From contig JAHQWK010000023.1 of NCBI GenBank assembly GCA_029856145.1, positions 47,999-111,998 of the forward strand: 64,000 nucleotides of DNA, written 5' to 3'. Position numbers and translations under genes: made by a program. This DNA is from Promethearchaeia archaeon. Lineage in GTDB: Archaea > Asgardarchaeota > Lokiarchaeia > Sigyniarchaeales > SOKP01. The notes beneath the pieces were generated by a model. That model saw nothing but the letters and a program-made list of their open reading frames with translations, ran no database searches and was not told the origin of the DNA. Positions 1-10,749 of this stretch are shown one piece after another (positions within the stretch are counted from its first letter, which is position 1; every line of letters starts with the position of its first letter).

Positions 1-2908
1 TCTTCAATTCATCTCCTCCTACAGAAATCAATACATTCCCTCCTTCGATTGGAATGTCCATTTCTGTAGCTTCTAAAGCTTTTACAAGTGCATCTTGAAA
101 ATTATCTCCGATGATTCCGATCTCGCCCGTTGATGCCATTTCGACACCAAGCAGAAAATCAGCCTTGTCTAATCTCATAAATGAGAACATAGGGGCTTTT
201 ATACCAACAAATTCTCCATAAGGGAGTTTTAGAAGCCTTTCTGGAATTTTATTACCCATAATTACCTCAGCTGCTAATCTCATTAAGTTAATTCCTCTTG
301 TTTTTGATACATAAGGCATACTACGACTTGAACGCAAATTACATTCAATTACATAAACGTCTCCATTTTTTACTAAATATTGGACATTAAATGGTCCTTG
401 TATTTTAAGTGCTAAAGCAATCTGATTTGTATATTTCTCTATTACCTCGATAACCTCTTTAGAAACCGTTTGAGGAGGAATTACCATAGTAGCATCTCCA
501 CTATGGATACCTGCATTTTCTATATGTTCAACAATAGCACCTATTAATACATTTTCTCCGTCAGAAATACCATCACATTCAATTTCTCTGGCGTTAGTGA
601 AAAATTTAGTTATAACAACAGGATATTCGCTCGAAACAGAAGCAGCAAGATCAAGCGTATCCCTAAGTGTTTTTTCATCATAAGAAACTCTCATAGCAGC
701 ACCACTTAACACGTAAGAAGGTCTAACTAATACAGGATAACCTACTTCTGTAGCGAATTGTAAGGCATCATTTTTATCCGTTAATGTCTTCCATTCTGGT
801 TGTTTTATATTTAATTGATCTAACAATGCACTAAATTTACTTCTATCTTCTGCCATATCAATTCTCGAGCCATGAGTTCCAAGAATTTTGAGATTTGTTT
901 TTCTAAAAAATTCGGAGTATTTTGAAATTTTAGCTGCTAAATTATTTGCGATTTGGCCACCCGCAGATACGACAATACCAGTTGCTTTTTCAAGTTCACA
1001 AATGTCAAGTACTCTTTCACCAGAAATTTCTTCAAAATATAATTTATCAGATATATCATAATCGGTAGACACAGTTTCAGGATTATAATTAATCATTATT
1101 GCTTGATCAATACCAAGTTTTTTTAAACCCCATAAACAGTTAACAGATCCCCAATCAAACTCAACTGAAGCTCCGATACGATAAGTTCCTGAACCTAATA
1201 CAATTACTTTACTGAGACTTGAGTCATTTTCTTTTTCGAAATCAATATCATGTTCCGAAGCACCATAAGTTAAGTATAAATAGTTAGTAATAGCAGGCCA
1301 TTCAGCAGCTAAAGTATCAATTCGTTTAACATATGGTTTAATCCCCAACCTTCTTCTCATTTGTCTTATGAATATTGTATCAACACTCATAATTTTAGCA
1401 ATTTGACCATCAGAAAATCCATATCGTTTAGCTCTTTCTAACCAGTATCGTTTTTCATCATCCCTAGTCTCTAATAAATCAAGATCTTGAAGTTGACGTT
1501 CAATGTCAATAATATTTTTCAGTTTATATAAAAACCACTTATCTACTCGTGATAAGCGATATATTTCATCAAGAGAAATACCTCTTTTTATTGCTTCAGT
1601 AATCCTAAATACTCGTAAATCTGTAGGATTTCTTAAAGCATATTTTAATTCATTTATATCTTCAATTGGATCTAAATCATTTGCTACAAAACCTTTCATA
1701 CCGATATCAAGCATTCTAATGGCTTTTTGTAAAACTTCTTCAAAAGTTCTCCCAATTGCCATTACTTCACCTACACTTTTCATCTGAGAACCTATTCTAC
1801 GATCGACTCTTTGAAATTTTGTCAAGTCCCATCTCGGAATTTTAAGTACTAAATAATCTAATGCAGGTTCGAAACAAGCGGTTGTAATTCCAGTAATCTT
1901 ATTTTTTAATTCTGGTAATGTGTATCCAATTGCTAGCTTTGCTGCTATATATGCTAATGGATACCCTGTTGCTTTAGATGCAAGTGCGGAAGATCTTGAA
2001 AGCCGAGCGTTTACTTCTATTGCTCTAAACTCTTTAGAAAAGGGATCTAGCCCGTATTGAATATTGCATTCTCCTATAATACCAAGGTTTCGAATGACTC
2101 TTATAGAAGCTGAACGGAGCATATGGTACTCCTCATTTGTGAGGGTTTGGCTAGGACTTACAACAAGCGATTCTCCTGTATGAATTCCAACCGGATCGAA
2201 GTTTTCCATATTACAATTAATAAAACAGTTATCTTCAGAGTCTCTTACGACTTCATATTCTATCTCTTTCCAACCCCATATACTTTCTTCTATTAAAATC
2301 TGATGTATTCTTGATTGAGCTAATCCTTTTTTTGCCATTCTTTCGAATTCTTTTATATTATCAACAATACCAGATCCCCTTCCACCCAATGTATACGCTA
2401 CTCGTATCATACATGGAAATCCGATTTTTTTTACTGCTTTTAGTGCTTCACTATAAGAATTTACCGCCTGACTTTTACACACTTTAACATTTGATCCTTC
2501 CATTGCTTTTACAAAAAGATCTCTATCTTCAGTAACTTCAATAGCTTCGATTGGTGTTCCAAGTACTCTTACATTATATTTCTCTAAAACTCCTGCTTCA
2601 TTTAATTCAACACCTACATTTAAAGCAGTTTGACCTCCAAATGCTAATAAAACACCATCTGGCTTTTCTTTTTTTATTACTTCCTCTACGTATTTAACAT
2701 TTATTGGCAATAGGTAAACTTTATCAGATAATTCTGGATCTGTTTGGATTGTAGCAATATTTGGGTTAATTAGAATAGTCTCAATTCCTTCTTCTTTAAG
2801 TGCTTTTAATACTTGACTTCCAGAATAATCAAATTCCCCGGCTTGACCGATACGGATTCCTCCAGATCCTAAGACCAATGCCTTTTTTATTGTTTTATCT
2901 AATGGCAT
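1..2908 (-). CDS. carB: Carbamoyl-phosphate synthase large subunit (truncated by window edge)
   Basis: My reverse-strand translation from ATG at 2908 reads MPLDKTIKKALVLGSGGIRIGQAGEFDYSGSQVLKAL...INPNIATIQTDPELSDKVYLLP, typical of CarB. Adjacent to carA. The 3' end lies outside the window. Confidence 0.95.
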   Translation of the reverse strand, partial: MPLDKTIKKALVLGSGGIRIGQAGEFDYSGSQVLKALKEEGIETILINPNIATIQTDPELSDKVYLLPINVKYVEEVIKKEKPDGVLLAFGGQTALNVGVELNEAGVLEKYNVRVLGTPIEAIEVTEDRDLFVKAMEGSNVKVCKSQAVNSYSEALKAVKKIGFPCMIRVAYTLGGRGSGIVDNIKEFERMAKKGLAQSRIHQILIEESIWGWKEIEYEVVRDSEDNCFINCNMENFDPVGIHTGESLVVSPSQTLTNEEYHMLRSASIRVIRNLGIIGECNIQYGLDPFSKEFRAIEVNARLSRSSALASKATGYPLAYIAAKLAIGYTLPELKNKITGITTACFEPALDYLVLKIPRWDLTKFQRVDRRIGSQMKSVGEVMAIGRTFEEVLQKAIRMLDIGMKGFVANDLDPIEDINELKYALRNPTDLRVFRITEAIKRGISLDEIYRLSRVDKWFLYKLKNIIDIERQLQDLDLLETRDDEKRYWLERAKRYGFSDGQIAKIMSVDTIFIRQMRRRLGIKPYVKRIDTLAAEWPAITNYLYLTYGASEHDIDFEKENDSSLSKVIVLGSGTYRIGASVEFDWGSVNCLWGLKKLGIDQAIMINYNPETVSTDYDISDKLYFEEISGERVLDICELEKATGIVVSAGGQIANNLAAKISKYSEFFRKTNLKILGTHGSRIDMAEDRSKFSALLDQLNIKQPEWKTLTDKNDALQFATEVGYPVLVRPSYVLSGAAMRVSYDEKTLRDTLDLAASVSSEYPVVITKFFTNAREIECDGISDGENVLIGAIVEHIENAGIHSGDATMVIPPQTVSKEVIEVIEKYTNQIALALKIQGPFNVQYLVKNGDVYVIECNLRSSRSMPYVSKTRGINLMRLAAEVIMGNKIPERLLKLPYGEFVGIKAPMFSFMRLDKADFLLGVEMASTGEIGIIGDNFQDALVKALEATEMDIPIEGGNVLISVGGDELK

Positions 2909-2912
2909 CAAT

Positions 2913-4046
2913 CTATAACTCCATAAATTCAACAAATTTATCAAATAGATATAAAGAATCTAAAGGTCCAGGGCAAGCCTCAGGATGGAATTGAACCGCA
3001 AAAATGGGTTTGGTTTTATGAATTAATCCTTCATTAGAATTATCATCAATATTTTTAAGGAATTCCTTAAAACCCCCCTTTTCAAAATCCTTAACACAGA
3101 ATCCATGATTCTGAGATGTGATATAACACTGATGAGTTTCTGGGTTTATAACTGTTTTATTTCCTCCCCTATGACCATATTTTAATTTATATGAAGAGCC
3201 ACCTGCTCCTAACCCAATGATTTGATTGCCTAAACAAATTCCCATAGTTGGAATATTATTTTTAATCAAATTTCTAGCAACTTCTATCGCACCTTTATAC
3301 ATTGCAGGATCTCCTGGTCCGTTAGAAATGAACACACCATCTGGATTATATTTCATGATTTGATTATAATCATAGTTAAAGGGTACAAGAATGACTTCAA
3401 TCCCTCTACCCACAAAATTTCTGAGAATATTGTTTTTAACTCCCAAATCTAACACAACAACTTTCCCTTTTGACTTTGGAGGTATAAATCTCTTAATATT
3501 ATTAGTTGACACCTCGCTTGCTAAATGTCTAAGATTTGGATCTTGAACTTTTTTGACTTCTTCTCTCAATTTATTTATATCAGGCTTTTCCCCTGGATTA
3601 TAAACAGCAAGTAACCCTACTTGAACACCCTCTTCCCTTAAAATTTTGGTTAATGCTCTAGTGTCAATCCATTCAATTCCAGGAACATCTTCTTCAAGAA
3701 GAAATTCATTCAGAGTTTTTACACTTTCATAATGGCTTGGATTTTTACAACATTCATTAACTATATACCCACTTATTTTAATTGAATCTGATTCAAAATT
3801 TTTGTGAATTCCAAATTCATCTTTTTCCCAAGCGGGAACTCCATAATTCCCAACAAGAGGGTGAGTCATAACAACAATTTGGCCATGATATGAGGGATCT
3901 GTTAAAGTTTCATTATATCCAGCACCGGTAATTGTGGTGAAAACAATTTCTCCCCCTGCTTTTTTCGTCGCTCCAAAGCCGACGCCTTCAAAATACCTTC
4001 CGTCTTGAAGCATCAAAATAGCTGGTCTTTCTTTCTTATAAAGCAT
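2913..4046 (-). CDS. carA: Carbamoyl-phosphate synthase small (glutaminase) subunit
   Basis: Class I glutaminase motif GICLGNQIIGLG and C-terminal HPEACPGPLDSLYLFDKF; directly upstream of carB. Confidence 0.96.
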   Translation of the reverse strand: MLYKKERPAILMLQDGRYFEGVGFGATKKAGGEIVFTTITGAGYNETLTDPSYHGQIVVMTHPLVGNYGVPAWEKDEFGIHKNFESDSIKISGYIVNECCKNPSHYESVKTLNEFLLEEDVPGIEWIDTRALTKILREEGVQVGLLAVYNPGEKPDINKLREEVKKVQDPNLRHLASEVSTNNIKRFIPPKSKGKVVVLDLGVKNNILRNFVGRGIEVILVPFNYDYNQIMKYNPDGVFISNGPGDPAMYKGAIEVARNLIKNNIPTMGICLGNQIIGLGAGGSSYKLKYGHRGGNKTVINPETHQCYITSQNHGFCVKDFEKGGFKEFLKNIDDNSNEGLIHKTKPIFAVQFHPEACPGPLDSLYLFDKFVEFMEL

Positions 4047-4143
4047 TGACTCTTTTGTAATGTTCTTCTTTTAAATCCTTAAAATAAAGATAGCTAATCC
4101 TTTTTTTTAAGATTATTTATTAACTAGTTAAATAAAGTATAGT

Positions 4144-5235
4144 TTAAATAGAGCTACTTGGTGGTGGTGAGTAAGAAGAATATAATTCTTTTTTAATACT
4201 CTCCCCCTTTGCTTTAAGAAATTCTTGTATAGTGGTTTTTATTGATTGAATTATTGATTCCAGATTAATTTCCTCATAAGTATTAAACCATGAATAGTTT
4301 TGAGTTTTGAACTTTTCTAAATCTTTGGATTCTTGTAAAATTATTATATTCTGGTCAATTAAAAATGATGGATCTAATATATTCTCCTCTCCATCCTCTA
4401 GTTTTTTCACATTTAGGAGCATACACTCAAGTAAATCATCATAGAAAAGAAGTGGAATGTACTTTAACAATTTTGGTTTTATATTATCTAAAGATGAGTC
4501 TAGTTTTTCTAAGTTATCTGGTAAGCCAATTTCAGAAAGATCAAACACATCAAGATTTATGAGTTCTGGATGAAATTGTACCTGTTCTATTTTTTTCATT
4601 TTTTTACGGTATGTTGCTATTTTTTTAGTATACAATTTAACATGGATCTGCAAATGTGTTGTTTCAATTAATATTGAGTTTTCTTCTATTCTCTTTTCGC
4701 AAAGATGTTGAATATTTTTGCAATAGTTTGTTGCCGCAGTTATTAGATCTTCATCATTAAGTTTTGCTTTCAATAAATTATCAACATATGACTTTAAAAA
4801 TGCTGAGAAATCATTCTCAAGGTCTAATAATTTAGCATACAGAAATTTTGTAGAATCCCACCATTTTTGTGCTTTTTTGGATGTAAGAGAAAGAGCAAAT
4901 GTATCAAAAGCACGAATTTCTGTGAAATTAATCAACTGTTCCACCCCATATTGAAGAAACATAGTAGGATTGATTATAGCATTGAGATCATCCATAAGTG
5001 AAAAAGAAAGGGGTTCTCTGGGACGAATTAAAAGAGATTGTTCACCATTAAATACACGATCCACTCTCATGGGGAGAGGCATAATTGGATTAGTAATGAT
5101 CTTCTTTAATAGTGCCACATCGCGTTCCGATTCAAAACCTGTGAGATCAGGAGGAAAAACTTCTAAATAAAAGAAAAAAGGGGCAGCGTCATATTTGAAC
5201 GTTTTAAATTTATTAATTGGTTTAAAAGAGATCAC
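4144..5235 (-). CDS. Hypothetical protein, 363 aa, downstream of a TetR-like regulator
   Basis: Long ORF 5 nt from the TetR-like gene on the same strand; family not recognised. Confidence 0.7.
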   Translation of the reverse strand: MISFKPINKFKTFKYDAAPFFFYLEVFPPDLTGFESERDVALLKKIITNPIMPLPMRVDRVFNGEQSLLIRPREPLSFSLMDDLNAIINPTMFLQYGVEQLINFTEIRAFDTFALSLTSKKAQKWWDSTKFLYAKLLDLENDFSAFLKSYVDNLLKAKLNDEDLITAATNYCKNIQHLCEKRIEENSILIETTHLQIHVKLYTKKIATYRKKMKKIEQVQFHPELINLDVFDLSEIGLPDNLEKLDSSLDNIKPKLLKYIPLLFYDDLLECMLLNVKKLEDGEENILDPSFLIDQNIIILQESKDLEKFKTQNYSWFNTYEEINLESIIQSIKTTIQEFLKAKGESIKKELYSSYSPPPSSSI

Positions 5236-5240
5236 CTACG

Positions 5241-5963
5241 TTATTTGGTGCTTAAATCTTTTTGAGCTAAAGATGAATCTGTTAATGATTTTTCCAATTT
5301 ACTTAAAACAAAATTTTGAAAATCTTTTCTAGAAAAGTCTGCTTGATCAAACTGGATTATTTCACTTGCAAGATTACCATTAAAGTTTTCACTTTGCTCG
5401 ATTATTCTCATATGTCTATCTACAATAGCAGCACCCAAAATTAGACTATAAGTATAGAAAGATAGCATTCCTGCATTAGACTCTTTAATTTCGTTATCAT
5501 TAATTCCATTCTGTATAACTTTTGCTGTACCCTTTAAAAAATTGAATTTTCGATATTCCTTTTCAAAAGGACCCATTTTATCAGAAGAAGGAGCCTCAAT
5601 AAAATGCATCATACTAAAAGCTCCAAAATCTTTATCAGCAAACTGTAAAAAGTTTTCAAAAATCTTCATTAAAAGATCGATTGTTGATGTTTTATGATTT
5701 TTAATAATTTCGATATTTTCATCTCTATATTGATTAAAAAATTTATTCCGGATCGCAATCCACAATTCTCTCTTACTTTCTACATAATTATATAAATTAT
5801 TCTGGTTCATTCCGAGGTTTTTTGCTAATCCTCGTAGACTGAAGCCATCTCTTCCCTTTTCTAAAAATAAGTCCTTTCCTGCTTTCAAAATCCGTTCAAA
5901 TTGAGCTGCTTTTTTCTCAGGTGAACGACTTCGAGATTTTTTTTTTTTAGTCTTTACGCTCAT
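5241..5963 (-). CDS. TetR-family transcriptional regulator
   Basis: N-terminal HTH: FERILKAGKDLFLEKGRDGFSLRGLAKNLGMNQNNLYNYVESKRELWIAI. Confidence 0.9.
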   Translation of the reverse strand: MSVKTKKKKSRSRSPEKKAAQFERILKAGKDLFLEKGRDGFSLRGLAKNLGMNQNNLYNYVESKRELWIAIRNKFFNQYRDENIEIIKNHKTSTIDLLMKIFENFLQFADKDFGAFSMMHFIEAPSSDKMGPFEKEYRKFNFLKGTAKVIQNGINDNEIKESNAGMLSFYTYSLILGAAIVDRHMRIIEQSENFNGNLASEIIQFDQADFSRKDFQNFVLSKLEKSLTDSSLAQKDLSTK

Positions 5964-6144
5964 CTTAAACTTCCATAAATTTCATTTAGAAAGATTCAAT
6001 TAATAAAATAATCGAAAATTAGTTTAAATTACATTTTTAATTAATTCATAACAAATTATTAAGATTAGCACATTGAAAAGAATATTTTCAGTATTAAATC
6101 ATCAGAAAAAAAATATTATTTATCAAGATTAAAAATTGTTATTA

Positions 6145-6217
6145 AGAGAGAAAAGTGAGAAGGGAATCATGAAACAGATAAAAATTAAAAGGTGATCATC
6201 TTCTCTTTTTTCTCTCT
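6145..6217. promoter_or_regulatory. Long imperfect inverted repeat between the divergent TetR and molybdopterin oxidoreductase genes
   Basis: agagagaaaagtgagaag (6145-6162) pairs with cttctcttttttctctct (6200-6217), 16/18 positions. A TGATCA palindrome lies near 6193 and another near 6236. Confidence 0.4.
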
Positions 6218-6306
6218 ACTGAATAGATAAAATAGTGATCAATAAGAAATTTCATAAAAAATATTTAAACTTCGCAGATTTTTTCTAATTAAAATTTAAT
6301 TTAAAA

Positions 6307-8607
6307 ATAAAAAAGAGTAGTGGATTAAAAATAGAAATAAAACAAAATGATGTCAAAATAATTAAAACTGGTTGTTGTCATGATTGCGGTGGGCGATGTG
6401 TTTTAAAAGCACATGTAAAAGATGGAAAAATTTTAAGATTTGAAACAGATAATGAGGAACTACCGCAATTAAGAGCCTGTTTGCGAGGAAGGGCATATAG
6501 ACAACGGGTCTACTCAGACGATAGACTTAGATCTCCGTTACGTCGAGTGGGTAATCGAGGTGAAGGTATATTTGAAAGAATATCTTGGGATGAAGCATTA
6601 AATGAAGTGGCTAATAAGATTAAAGAGATAAAGCAAAAACATGGTAATTCTGCAATTTTACTTGTCCCTGGTGGAGGTAATCAAGGAATGCTACATGGCA
6701 TTATCCCTCATGCCTTAATGCTTCATCAAATCGGTGGGTATACTCGAATGTGGGGTGCTCCTTCTTACGAAGGGGCTCTTTTTGCTTCTATGGCAACCTA
6801 TGGAACAATGATGACAGGGAATGCACGTGAAGATTTACTTAATTCTAAACTAATCATAATGTGGGGTTGGAATCCAGCAAATACTATTTGGGATCCTGGA
6901 ACCAGCTTATGGTTGGCTAAAGCCCGAGAACAAGGAATTAAAATTGTGTCAATTGATCCAATTTTTACAGATTCAGCAGCAGTTTTAGCTGATGAATGGA
7001 TTCCTATTCGCCCCGGTACCGATACTGCTGCTCTTATTGCTATATCTTATGTTATAATAAGTGAAAACCTTCATGATATGGATTTTATAAAAAATTATAC
7101 TATTGGTTTTGAAAAATTTAGGGATTATGTACTTGGATTGGAAGATGATCAACCCAAAACACCTGAATGGGCAGAAGAAATAACTATGATTTCTGCAGAA
7201 ACTATTAGAAATTTGGCACGAGAGTATGCCATAAACAAACCAGCAGCGCTTATTGCAGGCTGGGGACCTGCTCGGACTGCTTTTGGAGAACAATATTCTC
7301 GAGCAGCAAATGTGTTATGTACAATAACGGGTAATATTGGAATTAATGGAGGATATGCCGCTGGTTTTATGAGATCGTATTATAGCCGTGAGAGAATTTT
7401 AACGGGAAGTAAAAAAAAATCTGGCCCTTTCAAGCCTGATGATGAAACTCCTAAAAGACCAAGACTTCAAGATAATCCTGTTGATTTTGGAGCAGCTCCC
7501 CGCGAAGAAAGTTTATATAAATTAAAAGGTGGAACCAATCCCGCAAATACTCGTATTCACTATAATGATTATTATAATGCAATATTAAAAGGTTGTAAAG
7601 GGGGTTATCCTACTGATATTAAAATGGCTTATATTGCAGGAACTAATCGATTAAACCAGTTTCCCAATGTAAATAAAGGAGTCAAAGCGTTAAAATCTCT
7701 TGATTTTATTGTAATTTATGAACAATTTATGACTCCAACAGCTCAATTAGCAGATATTGTTTTACCTGTAAACACTTTCATGGAACGCAATGATGTAGCA
7801 GTTCCTTGGCTAGGAGCACCCTATTATATCTATTTAAATAAAGCTATTGATTCTTTATATGAATCAAAATCTGATTTGGAAATATGTAAGGAATTATCTA
7901 AGAAATTAGATATTGAACAAAGTCTATTAGATTTACCTGAAGAACAAATCTTAAAGCTTTTTACAGCTCCTCGTAAAGATATAAAAAGTTATAATAAAAT
8001 GAAAAGAGACGGATATTTTAAAGTTAAAGTAGATGAGCCTTTTATTGCTTTTAAGGATCAAATTGAAGACTTTGAAAAAAATCCTTTTCCTACTCTATCA
8101 GGTAAGATTGAGATTTATTGTGAACATATAGCTGAGAAAAATAATCCATTAATGCCTCCAATTCCTAAATATTTAACCCATGATGAGCATTATGACTCTC
8201 CCATAGCAAAGAAGTATTCATTACAATTACTCACACCCCATAATAAAAGGAGAACTCATTCTAGTTTACATAATATCCCTTGGTTAGAAGAAATTGAGCC
8301 TCATGCTGTTTGGATTAATCCAGTTGATGCATCGAAACGAAATATAAATAATGGGGATTTGGTAGATATTTTCAACGATCGAGGTAGAATGAGAATTCCC
8401 GCTAAGGTTACTGAACGTATAATACCGGGAGCAGTTTGTGTGTATCAAGGAGCATGGTATAATCCTGATAAGGACGGTGTGGATCTCGGAGGATGTGCTA
8501 ATATCTTAACAAAGGATGTCTATTCTCCGGGAGGAGCCTTTCCTTTGAATAGTTCTTTAGTGGAAATAGAATTGTCTCCGAATAATAAATTGGAGGAGAT
8601 GCAATGA
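6307..8607 (+). CDS. Molybdopterin (Mo-bisMGD) oxidoreductase, DMSO reductase family; true start uncertain
   Basis: ORF track starts at TTG 6481, but the same frame upstream encodes the cluster motif GCCHDCGGRCVLKAHVKDGKILRFETDNEELPQLRAC-LRG (C-x2-C-x3-C-x26-C). The family-typical body follows. 6307 is a guessed boundary (ATA codon). Confidence 0.88.
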   Translation: MKKSSGLKIEIKQNDVKIIKTGCCHDCGGRCVLKAHVKDGKILRFETDNEELPQLRACLRGRAYRQRVYSDDRLRSPLRRVGNRGEGIFERISWDEALNEVANKIKEIKQKHGNSAILLVPGGGNQGMLHGIIPHALMLHQIGGYTRMWGAPSYEGALFASMATYGTMMTGNAREDLLNSKLIIMWGWNPANTIWDPGTSLWLAKAREQGIKIVSIDPIFTDSAAVLADEWIPIRPGTDTAALIAISYVIISENLHDMDFIKNYTIGFEKFRDYVLGLEDDQPKTPEWAEEITMISAETIRNLAREYAINKPAALIAGWGPARTAFGEQYSRAANVLCTITGNIGINGGYAAGFMRSYYSRERILTGSKKKSGPFKPDDETPKRPRLQDNPVDFGAAPREESLYKLKGGTNPANTRIHYNDYYNAILKGCKGGYPTDIKMAYIAGTNRLNQFPNVNKGVKALKSLDFIVIYEQFMTPTAQLADIVLPVNTFMERNDVAVPWLGAPYYIYLNKAIDSLYESKSDLEICKELSKKLDIEQSLLDLPEEQILKLFTAPRKDIKSYNKMKRDGYFKVKVDEPFIAFKDQIEDFEKNPFPTLSGKIEIYCEHIAEKNNPLMPPIPKYLTHDEHYDSPIAKKYSLQLLTPHNKRRTHSSLHNIPWLEEIEPHAVWINPVDASKRNINNGDLVDIFNDRGRMRIPAKVTERIIPGAVCVYQGAWYNPDKDGVDLGGCANILTKDVYSPGGAFPLNSSLVEIELSPNNKLEEMQ

Positions 8608-9170
8608 ATCAGATGGGATTTTATTTCGATCAAACACGTTGTATAGGTTGTTATACATGTTCTGTTGCGTGTAAAGACTGGCACAATATTCCAGAGAAAG
8701 TAAATTGGAGACAAATCAAAGTTTTAGAAGATGGAAAATTTCCTAATTTATATCTAGCTTATCTTTCTTCTTCTTGTTATCATTGTAAAGAACCACCTTG
8801 TATTAAAGTTTGTCCCGTGGGCGCAATAAAGAAGAGAGAAAAAGATGGTATTGTCATTGTTGAATCTAGTAAATGTTTAGGTAATGAAGAATGTGATTCG
8901 AAATGTCTAAAGGCTTGTCCTTATGATATTCCGCAGTTTGGTCCTGAAAGAGGAGGAAAAATGCAAAAATGTGATTTTTGTTTAGAACGTTTAGAAAAAG
9001 GACAACAAACTATTTGTGTTGAGGCTTGTCCCATGTTTGCTCTTGATGCGGGCCCTTTAGATGAGTTAAAGGATAAATATGGAGATGTAGTTGAAGCAGA
9101 AGGTTTTAAGTATTTTGAGAAATTTAAACCATCTATATTACATAAACCTAAATTAAAAAACTTAGATTAA
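8604..9170 (+). CDS. 4Fe-4S ferredoxin subunit, DmsB/NrfC-like
   Basis: Four Cys clusters: CIGCYTCSVAC, CYHCKEPPCIKVCP, CLGNEECDSKCLKACP, CDFCLERLEKGQQTICVEACP. Overlaps the preceding stop codon. Confidence 0.93.
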   Translation: MNQMGFYFDQTRCIGCYTCSVACKDWHNIPEKVNWRQIKVLEDGKFPNLYLAYLSSSCYHCKEPPCIKVCPVGAIKKREKDGIVIVESSKCLGNEECDSKCLKACPYDIPQFGPERGGKMQKCDFCLERLEKGQQTICVEACPMFALDAGPLDELKDKYGDVVEAEGFKYFEKFKPSILHKPKLKNLD

Positions 9171-9263
9171 TAAATTATTCAAATTTTTAAATAAAATATC
9201 TTAATTTTTTATTTTATTAGATAATTTCATTATATTATAGAATTTTAAAGAAGTGAAAATGAA

Positions 9264-10559
9264 TTGGAACTAAAGGAAGTATGGTTAATTGATTATGCCC
9301 GGACCGCATTTTCTCGTTCTAGGCCAAATCAACCTGAAAGAGATGTGTTTGGTGAAATTCGTGGAGACGAATTACTTGCTAGACTCATTATGAAATTTTT
9401 TGATAGAAAGTTAGCTGATAAAGGAATAACAAAGAAAGATATTGAGGAAGTCTCTGTAGGAGTTGCTTCAGGGGTTCTTGAAAACTGGACTTACGGGGCG
9501 AAAATTCCTCTTTACTTATCGGGATTTCCAAATGAAGTTTCTTCCTTCTTTATAGATAAACAATGTGCTTCAGCAGGTGCCGGAATGCATATGTTAACAA
9601 TGGAAATCATGACAGGGAATACTAAGTGTGCATTAGCAACTGGTTTTGAACATATGACCCGTATTAGAAGAATTGGTATAGACCCCGCAATAGAGAGATA
9701 TGAAGATGAGAATAGCATCTTTTATCATCCAGAATATGATATGGTTAATTCAACTAACATGCTACAAACAGCACAAAGATTATATGAAGAAGAAGTACCT
9801 AAATTTACAAAAGAAGATATGGATAAATTTGGAGTGAGATCGCATAATTTAACTATTAAAAGCCAAGAAGAAAAATGGTTCACATCTGGTGTGAATGGTG
9901 GGGAAATTATTCCAATTGAAGCTCACTTAGAAGGGAATGTTGAAGAGTCAATAATGGTAGATAGGGATATGGCAGCTAGAAAATCTACTTTGGAAGGAGT
10001 TGCTGGATTACGTAGAATATCTGTTCCTTTTTATTTGGAGAAAAATGGAGGTAAAAAGGGTTATATTAAAAGAGAAGGCACTGAGGAAGGGGTGATAACA
10101 GCCGGAAATTCTTCTCCCTTGAATGCAGGAGCTACAGCTGCAGTCCTTATGGAAGCAGAAGAAGCGAAAAAGAGAGACCTTGAACCCTTGGCCCGCATAG
10201 TTTCAATTGGTTGGGCAGGAGTGGATCCAAGAGTTATGGGACGGGGTCCTGTTCCTGCTACCCGCAAAGCCTTAGAATATGCTAATTTAAGTGCTGAAGA
10301 TATCGATTATTGGGAAATTAACGAAGCTTTTTGTATCGTTGCCTTAAATTGTATGGAAAAATTCAATATTCCAGAAGAAAAAGTTAATATTATGGGAGGA
10401 TCAACTGCAATTGGCCATCCATTAGGAGCTACAATGCTTCGCCTTACAGGAACATTAGCAAGAATTTTAAGAGATAAGAAAGCAAAATACGGAGTGGCTA
10501 ACGCTTGTTGTGGCGGCGGACAGGGAGTTGCGACTATTATAGAGAATTTTAATATATAA
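9264..10559 (+). CDS. Thiolase (acetyl-CoA C-acyltransferase)
   Basis: [14 protein letters not shown] active-site Cys, [29 protein letters not shown]-terminal [16 protein letters not shown]. Confidence 0.94.
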   Translation: MELKEVWLIDYARTAFSRSRPNQPERDVFGEIRGDELLARLIMKFFDRKLADKGITKKDIEEVSVGVASGVLENWTYGAKIPLYLSGFPNEVSSFFIDKQCASAGAGMHMLTMEIMTGNTKCALATGFEHMTRIRRIGIDPAIERYEDENSIFYHPEYDMVNSTNMLQTAQRLYEEEVPKFTKEDMDKFGVRSHNLTIKSQEEKWFTSGVNGGEIIPIEAHLEGNVEESIMVDRDMAARKSTLEGVAGLRRISVPFYLEKNGGKKGYIKREGTEEGVITAGNSSPLNAGATAAVLMEAEEAKKRDLEPLARIVSIGWAGVDPRVMGRGPVPATRKALEYANLSAEDIDYWEINEAFCIVALNCMEKFNIPEEKVNIMGGSTAIGHPLGATMLRLTGTLARILRDKKAKYGVANACCGGGQGVATIIENFNI

Positions 10560-10749
10560 AATTAACTATTATCTTAAGATCTATCATTAAGATAATTTTA
10601 AATTAATATTAGAGCTAATTTTTCCTTTTTCTTAAACATAAATTTAAATTGATCTTCTAGGTTATTTAATTATCTGACTGAATTAATGAATTAAATTTAA
10701 CTAAATATTAAATTTCTAACATTTTATTTAATTTAAATATGATTTAATT

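Noticed and set aside
2800-2994. Small ORFs antisense to carB/carA and other major genes (e.g. 1503-1787, 2800-2994, 6985-7293, 11921-12202, 17277-17663, 22085-22369, 47228-47626)
   Set aside because: They lie fully or mostly opposite well-supported conserved genes, have no family features and look like antisense open frames.
9250-9270. Frameshift at the thiolase start (ATG 9259 out of frame with TTG 9264)
   Set aside because: Unlike the Mo enzyme, no conserved sequence lies upstream of the TTG; a genuine TTG start is simpler. Similar reasoning applies to TTG/GTG starts at 21342, 43051 and 50832.
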